Source of the DNA: Chelydra serpentina | Lineage: Eukaryota; Chordata; Testudines; Chelydridae | Direction of reading: 5' to 3' | NCBI GenBank assembly: GCA_037349315.1 | Contig: JBAIAC010000010.1 | Span: forward strand, 33,210,001-33,274,000 | DNA: 64,000 nt | In this document: positions 45,166 through 56,815 of the stretch, piece by piece | How positions within the stretch are numbered: position 1 is the first letter of the stretch | Layout: each line of letters starts with the position of its first letter | Position numbers and translations under genes: made by a program | The notes under the pieces: model-generated | Told to the model about the DNA's origin: nothing | The model's database searches: none | What the model saw: the letters and a program-made list of their open reading frames with translations, nothing else

Positions 45166-45206
45166 AGACCTGAAGAAGAGCTCTGTGTAAGCTCGAAAGC
45201 TTGTCT
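45166..45206 (+). ncRNA. hammerhead ribozyme-like motif in PLE tail
   Basis: The order is AGAC (45166-45169, stem I), CTGAAGA (45170-45176, core), an extra A, stem II GAGCT/AGCTC (45178-45182, 45190-45194), GAAA (45195-45198), palindromic AGCT (45198-45201, stem III, which could pair between two molecules), T (45202, cleavage position), and GTCT (45203-45206), which pairs with AGAC. This is the fold order of type I hammerheads reported in PLEs. The extra A after the core is a departure from the minimal consensus and is seen in all four copies here. Confidence 0.68.
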
Positions 45207-45266
45207 CTCTCACCATCAGTAGTTGGTCCAATAAAAGATATACTCCGCCCACCTGGTCTCTCTCAA

Positions 45267-46244
45267 AGAAGAAAATCATATAAGGACTGACCACACTGAA
45301 AATACATCAGAAACAGACAACTTAATATGAAGGGGTTATTCATAAACTTTTGAGCATATCATTTAAAATGTGCTATGGGCATAAAAATGTATCAGTACAC
45401 ACATTTATTCACACAATTAATGTTAAGGATTATTCATACACCCATTCAGTTACAGATTTCCAGTAAAATTGGTAAGTAAGAGCTAACTGTTAATTGAGTC
45501 TATGTTATAGTGATATCTAAGGATGAATGGACTGATCCTGCTGGCTCATTCAATTCACGGTGCTCCTCCCCAAACTCTCCCACTTTTACATTTAAGTGTT
45601 TCTAGGCCTCGTATGACTGGCTACACACACTTTCCCTTCTTCTGGTGTCTCTAAGGCTTGCAAGCTCTGCTGGTGGTTCTCTGACCTTCTCTGGAAGTGT
45701 GTCACGTATAGCCTGTCATTTGTACCCTAGTCCTAGTGAGCCATATAATATGTGAAATTCCATTGTGTTTGTGTTCTCTAGAAAGGACTATGATTGGAAC
45801 AGATCTACTAACATTGTATGGAATGTTAATGATGACTTTCCCCACACCATGCAAGCAATATATCTGGTGTAAAACCCCAAATTTCCTCCAATTGCAGGTA
45901 GCACTTCTTACACAATTTAATACCCTTGTAGAGTTTCCATATTGCTTAATAGGACCATAAAAACAATTGCAGTGCAATTTGTATTCCTACTCCAGTGCAT
46001 GCTGTGCATTTTGTGGAGCAAGTACTCTAGTCTTCTGTCACTAAATACATATGTTACACTGTAAACAGGACTATATGAAAGTATGTAAACATAGGGTAAA
46101 ACTCCACACAATCGAAACCTTATCTTCCAGAGATTTAAATGCCCATGTTGCTGCATTGTGACACTGATGTGTGCCTCGGGTCTATTTATCCTCAGACAAA
46201 CCAGGATAATACAAATTATCCACACGTTAGCTAGGAACAGGAAT
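45267..46244. other. unassigned
   Basis: No gene or bounded repeat is recognised. Confidence 0.4.
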
Positions 46245-46830
46245 ACTGGCCCAGATCCACAAAGGGACTTGGGTGCCGAAACCCACATTTAGATTCCTAA
46301 GTCCCAGTTTTGGCTCCACCACAGTCCACAAAACTCTCTCTTTGGCCCAATAACTATTTATCCACAGTGAAACAGTCACTGGGCCAGAGAGAGAGAGTAT
46401 ATGTGTGTGAGAATGACTCTGTTGTCTAGGGGTTAGGACACTTCAACTCGAGAGACTAAGGAAGCCTCATATCAGAATATCCCATAGTTCAGTGGTTAGA
46501 GCACTCTCTTGAGAAGTGGGAAAACCCCATTCCCATCCTTTATCCCCTGCAGACAGAAAGCGAGGAATTGAACCTGGGTCTCCCACATACCAGGTGAGTG
46601 GGCTAAAATTTATAAGGTGGGCACCACGACATCCTCTGGCCATTTTGTGCAGAGGGAGGCAGGCACCTAACTCATTCCTGCAAGAAACACCTTAGGCACC
46701 TAAGCCACCTGACTACAGGTGGCTGGTTCCTGTTCATGGATCACTAAGCAGAGATGCCTTACTGCAGCCTGGACTTAGGCACCTATCTACAAGAGAGGCC
46801 CGAACTTAGCACATACCCCATTGGCTAGCA
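46245..46830. repeat. diverged dispersed repeat ('aggcacctaag' family)
   Basis: The block contains 'gcccagatccacaaaggga', 'cagtggttagagcactctct', 'gaacctgggtctcccacata' and 'ttaggcacctaagccacctg'. These words recur together in turtle DNA. A tRNA-like phrase is present but no clean A/B box pair. I cannot name the family. Confidence 0.5.
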
Positions 46831-47079
46831 CAGCACAGTGATATTTCTGATCTGTTTTAAAGGACTATTCTATTTTCATATAACTTGTGCTTCATTGAGC
46901 AGGAAATAAAGATTTCATCATGGAGTGGCTGTAGCATTGGGATTGGCTGATATATCCCATGCACTGTACACCTGGGCAGCACCATTACATTCAATATGAT
47001 GGAGAGCAGAGATTGGCCTGTGTTGTACAGATAGAGACTCTATTTCCTACTTAGTGAATATGTACTATTGACGCTTAAC

Positions 47080-47228
47080 TCGTGTTGTCTAGTGATGAGA
47101 ACACAGGACAGGGGTCTGGACTGGGTTTTGTTTCTAAGTCTGCCACATACTCACTGTATAAATCAGGCCCTCAGTTTTCCCTCTGTGGCTTAATTTTCCC
47201 AGCCACAAAACAAGTGTAATAACACTTA
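47080..47228 (+). mobile_element. MIR-type SINE, split by LTR
   Basis: The sequence 'gtctggactgggttttgttt', 'aagtctgccacatactcact' and 'caggccctcagttttccctc' follows the MIR order on +. The copy appears to continue after the LTR at about 48357 ('ttcaaagggttgtttaaggt'). Confidence 0.65.
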
Positions 47229-47233
47229 CCTTC

Positions 47234-48351
47234 TGTGACACCCTGGCACCCCACTATTCACCACTGTCATGTAATTAGGATATGTTTTGTACAAAGTATG
47301 CCTTGTGAGGTATCATTCTAAAAGTCTTGCTCTACTAGACATTGATATCTCATTGGATTGTGTGTGCTGTCATCGTATGTGAACTTAGGCTATGTATATG
47401 TTACTGAAACATGTTGTGAGGTTGAAAACACCCACAAGCAGCCTTTCAGGTACAACAGTAAAAAGGCCAAACAATGTTAATGGCTTATTGAGGAAATGCA
47501 CACAAGCACAAGGATTACCCCAGGAACTGAGTACAATAGAAACCTCTCAGAGATAGCACTACACAATGGGAACTGTTTGACCCAGGTCACAGCAAAAGAG
47601 CTTTCCAGCAAGTGGGAAGAAGATCTAAAAGGGGGACAATGACGTCACGATGGTACCTCACTCTCCTTACAACAAAACACCTGGAAACACCTGAGGGGCA
47701 AGGACTGAACAGGGGGGAAGTGATGGTCCCAGGCTAGAGGGATTTTTAGCCTGTGTATGAAAACCTAGGAAAGCCAAAGCAGCTTATTCTTTAAGAATTT
47801 ACCAGCCTGTTTATTACTCAGGGTGAGAATTTGCTAATTCATATCCTATCTAGTGTGTTAAGCTCAGTTTGTGGTTTTGTTTATTTACTAAGGTAATCTG
47901 CTTTGATCTGTTTGCTATCACTTATAATCACTTAGAATCGATCCTTTTGTAGTTAATAAACTTGTTTTTGTTTTGTCTAAAACCAGTGTGGAAATCATAC
48001 TTGGGACAGAAAGCTGTTGCATATCTTCCTCCACATTGAGGGAGGGGCGAATTTCATGAGCTTATGCTGTACAGTTCCCTGTGCAGTGCAAGACAATATA
48101 ATTTTGGGTTTACACTCCAGAGGGGGGTGCGTGCCTTAGCAACTGGGAGGTGCCTTAGCTGAGCCTTCCCATACAGAGCTGAGCTCAGCATCTGTGTGTG
48201 AATCTGAGCTGAGTGTGTCCCTATCTGTGTGTGTGCTGGTGAAAAAGCAATCTCGGAGAGCGTGGCAACTTATCACAGCACCACAGTGTGAAAGGGAGCC
48301 CAGACTGGTGGGTCAGGCAGCTCAGTGGTATCCCGAGGGGGGAACCCATCA
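47234..48351 (+). mobile_element. solo LTR with 5-bp duplication CCTTC
   Basis: The 1118-bp element starts TGTGACACCCTGGCACC and ends GGGAACCCATCA, flanked by CCTTC at 47229-47233 and 48352-48356. A polyadenylation-like GTTAATAAACTTG lies near 47955. It is inserted in a MIR SINE. No internal protein-coding region is attached, so I read it as a solo LTR. Confidence 0.85.
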
Positions 48352-48739
48352 CCTTCTTCAAAGGGTTGTTTAAGGTTGGTGAACTGCTTAAAAAGCCTAG
48401 AATGAGAAGCCTGGGTTAATACAAAGTGGGCTTATTAAAATCTAGACAGACAAAATATTACTTTTTGTATTACATTATTTTTCTGGGACCAATCCTGAGG
48501 ATCCTCCATTTCATCCCACTGCACTTCACCACCTACCATGCCCCTGACAGCCTCCATTCTTCTGGCCAAAGGACTCCGTTAGGAGCAGGGTTTGAATTGG
48601 AATAACAAGTGGTGGGTTTCTCCAAAGCTCTACCCACTCGTCATCCCAAAATAAGCTGACATTCACAGTCAGTTGTAAAGGTCTCCATAATAGGATCATT
48701 CCCTCTCCTTTCGTGTGTCCAGTGGAGCAGGTATATAGA

Positions 48740-50090
48740 ATGCATGGGTTATGTTGTAAGGATAAGACCTTTGTCTGTAGCCATATCGCAAGGCCTAAAG
48801 CCTAAGGCCTTCGTCTGTAGCCAGATTAAAAGAGCAGCAGCCATTAGCTGAGAAGCAGGAAGTCACATCCTCATATTCCATCTAAATTACATTAAAACAA
48901 TGTAATATCAGGCTGTTAAAAAGGAGACCCTGTCCTAATGGCACCCACCATCACCAGATAAAGAAACAGATCTTAAGATGGTTAAAGAAAACTTAGTTTG
49001 ATAGCATTCTGTCTGGCAAGAAATCACTTATCAATAGTTCTGGTTGTGAAATCCGCATTTCTTTGTTGTTTGTCATTATGGTCCCCACTTCCCTATTTTT
49101 TATCTATATGGTCTCTGTCTGGTTCTTTGATTGTTTCTGTCTGTTACATAATTAATTTTGCTAGGTGTAAATTAATTACGGTGGTGGGATAGGATTGGTT
49201 AGAGCAGGGGTTCCCAAACTTGATTCGCGGCTTGTTCAGGGTAAGCCCCTGGTGGGCCACAAGATGCTTTGTTTACCTGAGTGTCCGCAGGTACCCTGAA
49301 GAAGCCACGAACCAAGTTTGGGAACCCCTGGATTAGAGAATTTTGTTACACTATGTTAGGATTGGTTAGTAAAATTTTAGTATAATGATGGGTTAAGGTA
49401 CAGCTAAAAAGAACTCAAATTTCACTGTATAAACTGGGTTCCAAAAGGAAGTTTTTTGGGAACCAACTCCAGGACACAGTCCCAAGAACAGAGATGCCAG
49501 ACCTCAACACTCTGCCAATGACACCATGGAGAAACTGGAGTCCCCCAGATGGACCTGATTCTGACTGGCCATCAAGAAAAGTTCATCTGTCTTATTGGGA
49601 GTGGTGAGCACTGTATGTGTAGCGTGTGCAGTCTGGTTTTGGTAATTGTTACTAAATAGAGGTTATGCAGTATATTACTGTGTCTTTCACTGGTAAAAGG
49701 CCCCGTAAACCCACAAAAGATTAAGCCCTGAGTCCATAGGGAAAGGGTGTTACCCACGGAGGGGTAAAGTTAGGTGCCTTTCGCCTGGAGCCCTAGGAAC
49801 TGGGAAAGGGCAGGGGTGCCTAAATTAAGAGGGTTATGCCTTAAGCCCTAGGAACTGGGTAAAGGTGGTGCCCTAGGTTGTGTGAGTAACAAGAGAATTT
49901 TGTCCTGGTAACAATGTAATCCTCGGGCTCACACTGCAAATTAAAAATATTGTGGAGGATTAGGGGTGAGAATGTGTTAGACCTAAAACCACAATGGGAA
50001 GGGGGGACATAAACAGGAGATTAAATAGTTAGAGGTTGGTTGGGAAACATGTACCCCTCATTCTTAGATCCCCCCACCTACTGTAGTAGC
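48740..50090 (+). mobile_element. probable LTR / ERV-like block (unbounded)
   Basis: The text 'agagcagcagccattagctg', 'ggagaccctgtcctaatggc' and 'tggtctctgtctggttcttt' matches a long retroviral-type LTR family that I recall from turtle genomes. I could not place TG...CA ends or a duplication, so limits are approximate. A hAT-type element is inserted at 49205. Confidence 0.5.
49205..49330. mobile_element. hAT-type short transposon
   Basis: The 126-bp element has ends CAGGGGTTCCCAAACTTG and, inverted, CAGGGGTTCCCAAACTTG. Flanks GGTTAGAG (49197-49204) and GATTAGAG (49331-49338) match at 7 of 8. The 18-bp ends are identical, suggesting a young copy. Confidence 0.92.
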
Positions 50091-50570
50091 ATGTATGGAG
50101 CTAAATGACAGATTTTGTTGAGTAACAGTTTTTCTTAGCACATATTTGAATGGCAAGTATCACCCAAACAGTGCTTTATTTGTAAGGTCAAATCATGGAC
50201 AGGTATCCACTTTGGTGGTTTCCCATTTGTAGCACTAACTGGTGCTGTTGAAGCTGGTAGTGACCGGAAGATGGCAGCACAGGACAGAAAAACCAACCCC
50301 CTAGCAAATTCAGCCTAGTATTGCAGCAGTTTCAAGCCTTTTGCTGGAGCCTCCCATTATAAAGGATTAATATGTCCCCTTGCTCTGAGTCCTAGGACAG
50401 TTGGCAGCATCGTTCTTTATTTCTATCCTCTCTCTCTCTCTCTGTTTGGTCGATTTTGTATGCAGTGTGGTTGTAGCCATGTCTGTCCCAAGATATTTCA
50501 GAGAGAAAGTGGGTGACATATCTTTTATTGGACCAACTGCTGGCAGTGAGAGAGACAAGCTTCCAGAAAC

Positions 50571-50598
50571 CTGAAGAAGAGCTCTGTGTAGCTCGAAA
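50571..50598 (+). ncRNA. hammerhead-like core in PLE tail
   Basis: CTGAAGA (50571-50577), one extra A, stem II GAGCT/AGCTC around CTGTGT, then GAAA (50595-50598) and AGCTT. The stem I 5' strand is GAAAC here, and only two or three of its bases pair with GTCT on the 3' side, so the fold is weaker than at 45166. Confidence 0.6.
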
Positions 50599-50626
50599 GC
50601 TTGTCTCTCTCACCAACAGAAGTTGG

Positions 50627-50903
50627 CAGGGCCGGCTCTACCGTTTTTGCCGCCCAAAGCAGCGCGCCGAATTCCCGCCATGGGCGGCTGAAGATAGAAA
50701 CTGCTGCCGAATTGCTGCTGCGGGCGGCTGAGGATAGAAGCTGTCACTGAATTGCCGCCGTGGGTGGCTGAAGAGAGAGGCTGCCGCAGAATTGCCGCCA
50801 CTGCGGAAACGCGCGTGCTACCTAACGGCACACGGACTGCCGCCCCTTGCAGATTGCGGCCCCAAGCAACTGCTTGGAACACTGGTGCCTGGAGCCGGCC
50901 CTG
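50627..50903. mobile_element. hAT-type short transposon with GGCGGC tandem core
   Basis: The 277-bp element has perfect ends CAGGGCCGGCTC and GAGCCGGCCCTG and exact 8-bp flanks GAAGTTGG at 50619-50626 and 50904-50911. Inside, a unit of about 42 bp ('ggcggctgaagatagaaact') is repeated three or four times. It is inserted in the PLE tail. Confidence 0.92.
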
Positions 50904-51597
50904 GAAGTTGGTCCAATAACAGATATTACCTCGCCCACCTTGTCTCACCCACCATATTGCTCCTTTACTTCTTTCTTGCTCCCTCTCTGTGTTACCTCAT
51001 TCACCGAAAAGCTACATGCCGGTTCAGGGGAGGGGACATCCCTTAGTGAGCCCATGGGGCTGGTTCTTATATACTTTGATGGTTGAGCTGAGAGCCTCAG
51101 GAAAGAAGCTTGAGCTGGCAGACTGTTGCTTGAGCATGGAGCCCTTTACCCAGGAGCTGCTCCCATGACTAGCTGCACTGGGGGCTACTATAGGTGGAGT
51201 GAGGACAGGCCGATAGCTTTCAATCAACCACCTGGCTATGATGCCACAGCAGCAAGAATACATTTTCAGTGGCGCTAGAAGTATTGGGTGGATCTGGGGT
51301 CACACATATTCTCGCCCACTCCACAATACTCTCCTCTGCACCACCCCCACACATTGATACCCCCCAAAGAGAATTTAAGGGAATGGAAACATTTTAATTT
51401 GGTTTAGAGAGCAAATGATTAACAGATCATCAGACTGCCTGGAACAGTTATAAAACAAAGCCCTCCCTCCCCAAGCCTAACTCTCAAGTGGGGAATGTGC
51501 CCACATGTCGAGATTTATGGATGCGGGAAGGGAGAACTGCTTAGAAAGTGTGGACCAGGACTAAAACTCTTGGCTTATGCCTGGGCTATTTGATTAG

Positions 51598-52395
51598 GGG
51601 TGTGATTTTTTACCAATAGAGTTCTACCAGTACAACTGCAGATGCAGTTATATCAGTATAAAGGTGCCTGTGATGGGGTGTGCATACCCTGCACTGGGCA
51701 GGAAAGGGTTAACCCCACAATATGGGTGGTGGAAGTCCCACCCCCTCAGACCATGCTGGGCATGCTCCAACTGCTGCCTCAGTATAAAAGGGAGCAGCCC
51801 AGGTTATTCTAGGCCAGGGGTCTCAAACTCAAATTACCACGAGAGCCGCATGAGGACTAGTGCATTGGCCCGAGGGCCGCATCACTGACCCCGCCCCCTC
51901 ACTGCCCCGGCCCCACCCCCACTCCACCCCTTCCATTAGGCCCCGCCCCTTCTCCGCCTCCTCCCTTGAGTGCGTGGCTCCCCCCTCCCTCCTAGAAACC
52001 GCGAAGCCACCAGACAGCTGTTCTGGCAGCGGGAACTGCCTGGGGGTAAAAATAGAACCTTGGAGCCCGAGGGCTGCTGTAATTGACTCTGGCAGCTTGG
52101 CCACGGTGCCCTGAAAGCAAGGGCTGTAGTATTGACTTTGACCATTAGGCCGCACTGCCCTGACTCCAAGAGCTGCCATATTGACTCTGGCCTCTGGGCC
52201 GTGCCACTTTCCGCCTAAGGACAGTCTGGTAGATTGTAACCGCGGTGGTATCTCAAACCTGACCCGCCCCAAAGGAGGACAGAGTGTGCATACCATGCGA
52301 CAGTGCCCTACAATGGTAGAGCTTATTCCACATCCCATACTGGAGTGGCTATGCCAGTATAAAGCACCTTTATACTAATTTATACCAATTGTTTT
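51598..52395. mobile_element. palindromic TIR element split by a solo LTR
   Basis: Left part 'ttctaccagtacaactgcag', 'tatatcagtataaaggtgcc'; right part 'ggctatgccagtataaagca', 'cctttatactaatttatacc'. Together they look like a palindrome-rich DNA element of about 165 bp. The LTR at 51669-52302 lies between. A fragment in the same style lies at 13430. Confidence 0.6.
51669..52302 (+). mobile_element. solo LTR with 5-bp duplication GTGCC
   Basis: The 634-bp element starts TGTGATGGGGTGTGCATACC and ends ATGCGACA, flanked by GTGCC at 51664-51668 and 52303-52307. A TATA-like AGTATAAAAG lies at 51781-51790, about 113 bp in, as in the LTR at 20313. At 51814 CAGGGGTCTCAAACTC looks like one end of a hAT-type element; the other end is absent. 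At 52065-52205 three imperfect units of about 50 bp ('gggctgctgtaattgactct') are in tandem. Confidence 0.85.
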
Positions 52396-54125
52396 GCTAA
52401 CAACTTTTTGGTTTACTTGAACCATCAGAGCCTGTGAGACAATGTGTGAAAAATGAAGTGTGTCATGGTAAAATGATTTAGAACATTAGAAGCCAGTTAT
52501 CTTAATTTCCCCAAGTAGCTGAAAGTCAGCTTCTCAATCCCTAGCATAAGGTAAACAGATTTTCTGGGCATCAAACCGGAACAGACAGTTCCTGTGGAAG
52601 ATCTCCCTCCAAAGAAGCTTACCTCAGAGTTGTGTTTTGCTATGTGTTTGCAGGTATTTCCACTCTATCTGCAAATACCTTGGTCACCTACTCAAGTCCT
52701 AGCTGGAGACTCACAGCAGGCGTCTTCAATAAACCTAGTACTATAAGCAACTTGGTTTGAAACTCAATAAAAAGGACTCCACTGTAAAAATGGCCTTGGC
52801 AGTCTGGTCATCAATTCATCATTTGCACCCCTCCCAAACCAAATTAAGATGTTTTGCTTCTATCCCCTTAAATTTTCACTACTTCTTAAAGAAGGTCCTC
52901 TAAATGTCAGTGGAGACAGGGCCACTGCGAATTTCTGAACCCTTAAGGAACTGGACAGTCCCAGTCACTGCCTTACCTCAGTGTATTCAGACTCACGATT
53001 TTTAACTTGCCTTACCTCTACTTGTACTTGTTAATTAGGGATACTTCACTGAAAGTATTCCTCAGTGCTCTGCTCTGGCTTCCAGATTCTTCAATTAATC
53101 CAGATACTCCTGCTTCAGATCAGATCCTCCTACTGGAATTTGTAGTACATATGCTGAGACACCTGAGAAGCTGCCTGAGCACTGAGCATTTGTCCATGGG
53201 AGCTATTGTTAAATGACAGTTCTGACTGGCACATAAAATTGGAAGAAAGGCTTTGCTTGTATTTTCTCCTCTTTGAGTGCCCCATCTTCCTGAATGATAG
53301 AGCTTCCATGGAAGCAGCTGACAAATTCCCTCAGTTTTCATCATTTAAGGACTTGCCTACATTACAAAGAGCTATCAAGCTTGGATATGATTTGCGAATA
53401 ACTGAGTCTCCATGAGTGATTAAGCTCTGGAGCACCTGAGTAGGTCAGCTAAGCACTGCTGATCTGCGATTTTATGGTGAAAGAAGTACTCCAGCTCATA
53501 TACCCTAATATCGTGAAGTCCTTCTCTTCATTTCCTCACTAATCATTTACTTGTGAATAGCACATGTCTCTGATGATAAAATGACCCGCTCCCTGGCCTT
53601 TCCCCCCAGAAACCAAACTGAACGGAATGTTTCTGTGTTGTCAAAAGTAAATGTCATGCTATTTATTTTAAGTGAGCAATGGGGTGTGATAGCATTAACG
53701 AAGCCATGGGGCTATTTCCAAATTATAAACCCAAAATGATCTGAAACAAACAACATCCATCCAGCTACCAAACTGTCATTCATAAGAAGTATGAAGGTAA
53801 TTTTTTTATACAAAATTTGCTTGTAAGACAGCAATGAACACAAGCTATTCAACTTCCTAATAAAATAGTAATGCTGCAAGCTCAGCGGTTCATAAAACAT
53901 TTACAATCTGCAGCTAGTAAAGTGCAAACAAGAGATTTAAATACTGCTGCTGCTAGATGGATAGAAACAAGCTAGATTAGCTGAAAAATTATTCCACACA
54001 GGTTAGACAGAGATTCATTAAATGCCTATCAGTTATCTTATTTGGTACAACAAACATGGAGGAATCGGGAATTATACCTGTTGACATGATCCTGTTCCTT
54101 AACACTCTGACACTAACCATGTTGT
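52396..54125. other. unassigned
   Basis: No gene or bounded repeat is recognised. Frames of up to 74 codons around 53.0-53.4 kb lie opposite each other and have no known motif. Confidence 0.4.
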
Positions 54126-54880
54126 TAGGTGTGATGCTGGCAGACCAGGTGCTAGCTCACGCCAGAGCCTCAGGCCAATTCACCTGTGTATAGTATAAAT
54201 CAAAATGATTGTTAAATGTATGAGTGTAGTTGATGTTTAAACTTCATGAAAACTAATGGGATGTTACTTGCATTGTTTTCACTTATCTATATCCTCTTAT
54301 AGTGTAATAGCAAACATTTACATTGTGTATACCCCTATAACTAAATAACCCATCAAATGAGAAAGCAGTCTTATGGAATGCAAATGAAGAACTTTAACAG
54401 AAAGTAATTAATTTCAAAGTAAGTAGTCATTGTGTGTGATTATTGGAGGTCAAAGACTCAAAATGCATTCCTCACTCTCCATCATCAAAGGAAAAGCCCA
54501 TGTGGGTAGTGACCCTGTCAGCTTGTTTTCTGAGAGAAGAAGCTCTAAGGGTGGATTCAAGGAAAGATCCTGGATCTCTGGACTGTTTGGATTATTACAA
54601 GGAAGTGTACCAGATGCAAAGTGGAAATCCCCAGAGACAGGGTACCCTGAAAAGACTTTTGGGAAACTGTCAGTTTATTACATCACTGCCACCATTTGGA
54701 ATTGCAAACTGTGAGTCACCTGTGCATATATTTTTCCTGCTTTGATCTCTCAATACTTCTCACTTCCTTTTCTTAGCTAATAAACCTTTAGTTAGTTTAC
54801 TATAGAATTGGCTACCAGCATTGTCTTCGGTGTAAGATCTAAAGTACCATTGATTTGGGGTAAATGACTGGTTATTTGGG
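54126..54880 (+). mobile_element. probable LTR (ERV-like), partial
   Basis: The block starts near 'gtgtgatgctggcagaccag', contains 'gtgtgtgattattggaggtc', 'ctctggactgtttggattat' and the polyadenylation-like 'agctaataaacctttagtta'. I recall this as a long LTR family in turtles. The right end seems truncated and no duplication was found. Two overlapping 94-100-codon frames (54430-54745) are part of it and are not a gene. Confidence 0.55.
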
Positions 54881-56815
54881 ACTGGTTTATCTTTCACTTT
54901 TTCTTCTGCTCTCTGTCCTGTTCTCTTGTTTTTCATTATGTGCTACACCCATTTCATCTTAATCTTTGTAATCATTTGTAAATTTTCTCTTTTGGATGGC
55001 TTTGCTCTTATGCCAGATCCTTGAGTTCATCTTGGGTGCATATTGATTGTGTATTCTACTTACATGCTTTTCAAAAGGTGCTTTAGAAATATGTTAAAAT
55101 GGAGATAACTGAAATGTAGGCATATGGGCCAGTCAGTCACTATTGCCAGGTTAGCCAGTACAGTTCACTATTAATGCCACAATTCACCTAGCAACAACAA
55201 AATTGATGTCCCAGAGTCACATCTGTACTTGATTTCTTTCAAACACACATATGGAAGACTCCGTTGAGTTCCCAAAACTATGAGGAATTTCAAATGCTCA
55301 CGTCATCACAAACTTACATGTCAATTAGTAGCAGCAGTGAAACGGAGCAGCAGAATGGTGTGCTCATCTTCTGCTTAGAAAGACTAGGAACTGAAATGGA
55401 AAAATGCTAACGCTGAAGAGACAAGGAAATCTCCAACCTCCCTTTGGCAGAGACAGCATCAGGGACAGTCCTGCTTTGGAGGGCCTAGGCAAAAAGCCTG
55501 GGATTAAAAGAGGGAGGAATAGGGGTAAGGACATAAAGAGATTTTTTTTAAATCATGCCTTGGCTCGTAATGATTGTTTGGTTTTCAGACTGCTGTCCTT
55601 AGTAACATTAGCATTTACATGGTTCCTCTTGCTCCAACTAAGCTTTGATGAGAACACCTCCATGCAGTGAATTTGGTTGGGTAGTAGACTGTGGAGCTCT
55701 CAGCTCTGCTGCATGGGGCAAAAGGGAAACTACTTACCTATATACTTACACCAGGAAAATGTCATGACCAGTATGTGCCTGGGGTACAAAGTATTAGTTA
55801 TGTGGGTAAATTATAAAGGTTTGGTGGCATAGGTCAGAGAGCATGAAATTCATCCCTGCTCACCACAAGGCCTATGCACAAGGCCAGTTAAACCCTAATT
55901 TGAATATTGAGTAGCACATAGGCTTTGGGCTGGCCCTCTACATGTGGTAAATTTCACCCATAATGCTTAGCTAACTTATCCAAGTTGGAGCCGAGGAGTG
56001 GGAATGGAGACCTAAGGTGACATACTGGCCCTGTAGAAGCCAATGGGAGTCTTACCATTTATTTTACTTCAATGGGGCAAGAATTTCACCCCTAGGTTCT
56101 GTCACTGACTTCCTGTGTGACCTTGGACAAGTCACATAGGCACAGATATTTAAAGGTATTCACGCGTTGCTCCACTCAGGGTAGAGGGCTTAAGTGCCTT
56201 AGATGGCCATTTTCAAAAGCAACTTAGGCACAGAACCCATACAAATCTCATCAAAGCATTACAGAAATATTTGAGTAAAAATCTTTCCTTTAATTTTTTT
56301 CCTCTATTTTTTGAAGATTACTTTACAGCTTTTGTGATGGCCAAATTAGGAAGCAGTATCTCATGCTATTATTTTTTATTTTTTTTGCAGTATTGTGATT
56401 CATTTTATTATTAATAATAATAATGGTGAGAGACCTGTACAAGACATGACATAACCCAAACTTTATCATGCAAAGGCTTTATCCAACTCCCATTGAAATC
56501 AATGGGAATTTTTTTCATTTACTTCAATGGGGGTTGAATTGGGACTGTGATGTGTATAATGGCTGTTTTCAGAGGTTTAGTGTTGCTGGCTGTGGCATGG
56601 AGAGTTTGTATTCTCCGCTTAGAAAGACAAGGCTACCTGTGTAATTATTTCCTTAGTGAGGCTGCATAAAACTTCTATTGCATTTAATTTGACACAAAAC
56701 AATTTCTATATTTCATGTCATGGGTGAGAATGAAAATGAAGATAGTTCATCAATGCTGATCTGTGATATAAAAAAAGCTGAGAAGCCAAGGGTATGAGAG
56801 TGCATAAAAATGTTT
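54881..56815. other. unassigned; short MIR piece at 56092-56140
   Basis: About 56092-56140 ('ctgtgtgaccttggacaagt') is the centre of a MIR on +. Paired 'cttcaatggggg' words near 56460-56540 are old repeat debris. No gene is recognised. Confidence 0.4.

Larger units (their letters stand above)
42771..45266 (+). mobile_element. Penelope-like element (RT plus GIY-YIG), relic
   Basis: This 5'-truncated retroelement has an RT relic (42771-43620), a linker, a GIY-YIG endonuclease relic (44680-44830) and a 3' tail with a hammerhead-like motif (45166-45206) and the family phrase 'ttggtccaataaaagatat'. RT plus C-terminal GIY-YIG on one strand is diagnostic of PLEs. A CR1 inserted at 43751-44660 splits it. 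Stops and a changed active site make it inactive. No target-site duplication is evident. Confidence 0.85.
50458..50960. mobile_element. second inverted PLE tail dimer, split by hAT-type element
   Basis: From 50461 to about 50564 lies a PLE tail on - ('ttattggaccaactgctggc', 'gagagagacaagcttcc'). From 50571 a PLE tail runs on + with a complete core, through 'agcttgtctctctcaccaac' to 50960. The + copy is interrupted at 50627-50903. The two tails meet head to head at the hammerhead region, as at 30958. No duplication around the whole unit was found. Confidence 0.8.

Noticed and set aside
51814..52302. A complete hAT-type element nested in the LTR at 51669
   Set aside because: Only the left end CAGGGGTCTCAAACTC is visible. 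No matching right end or 8-bp duplication was found.
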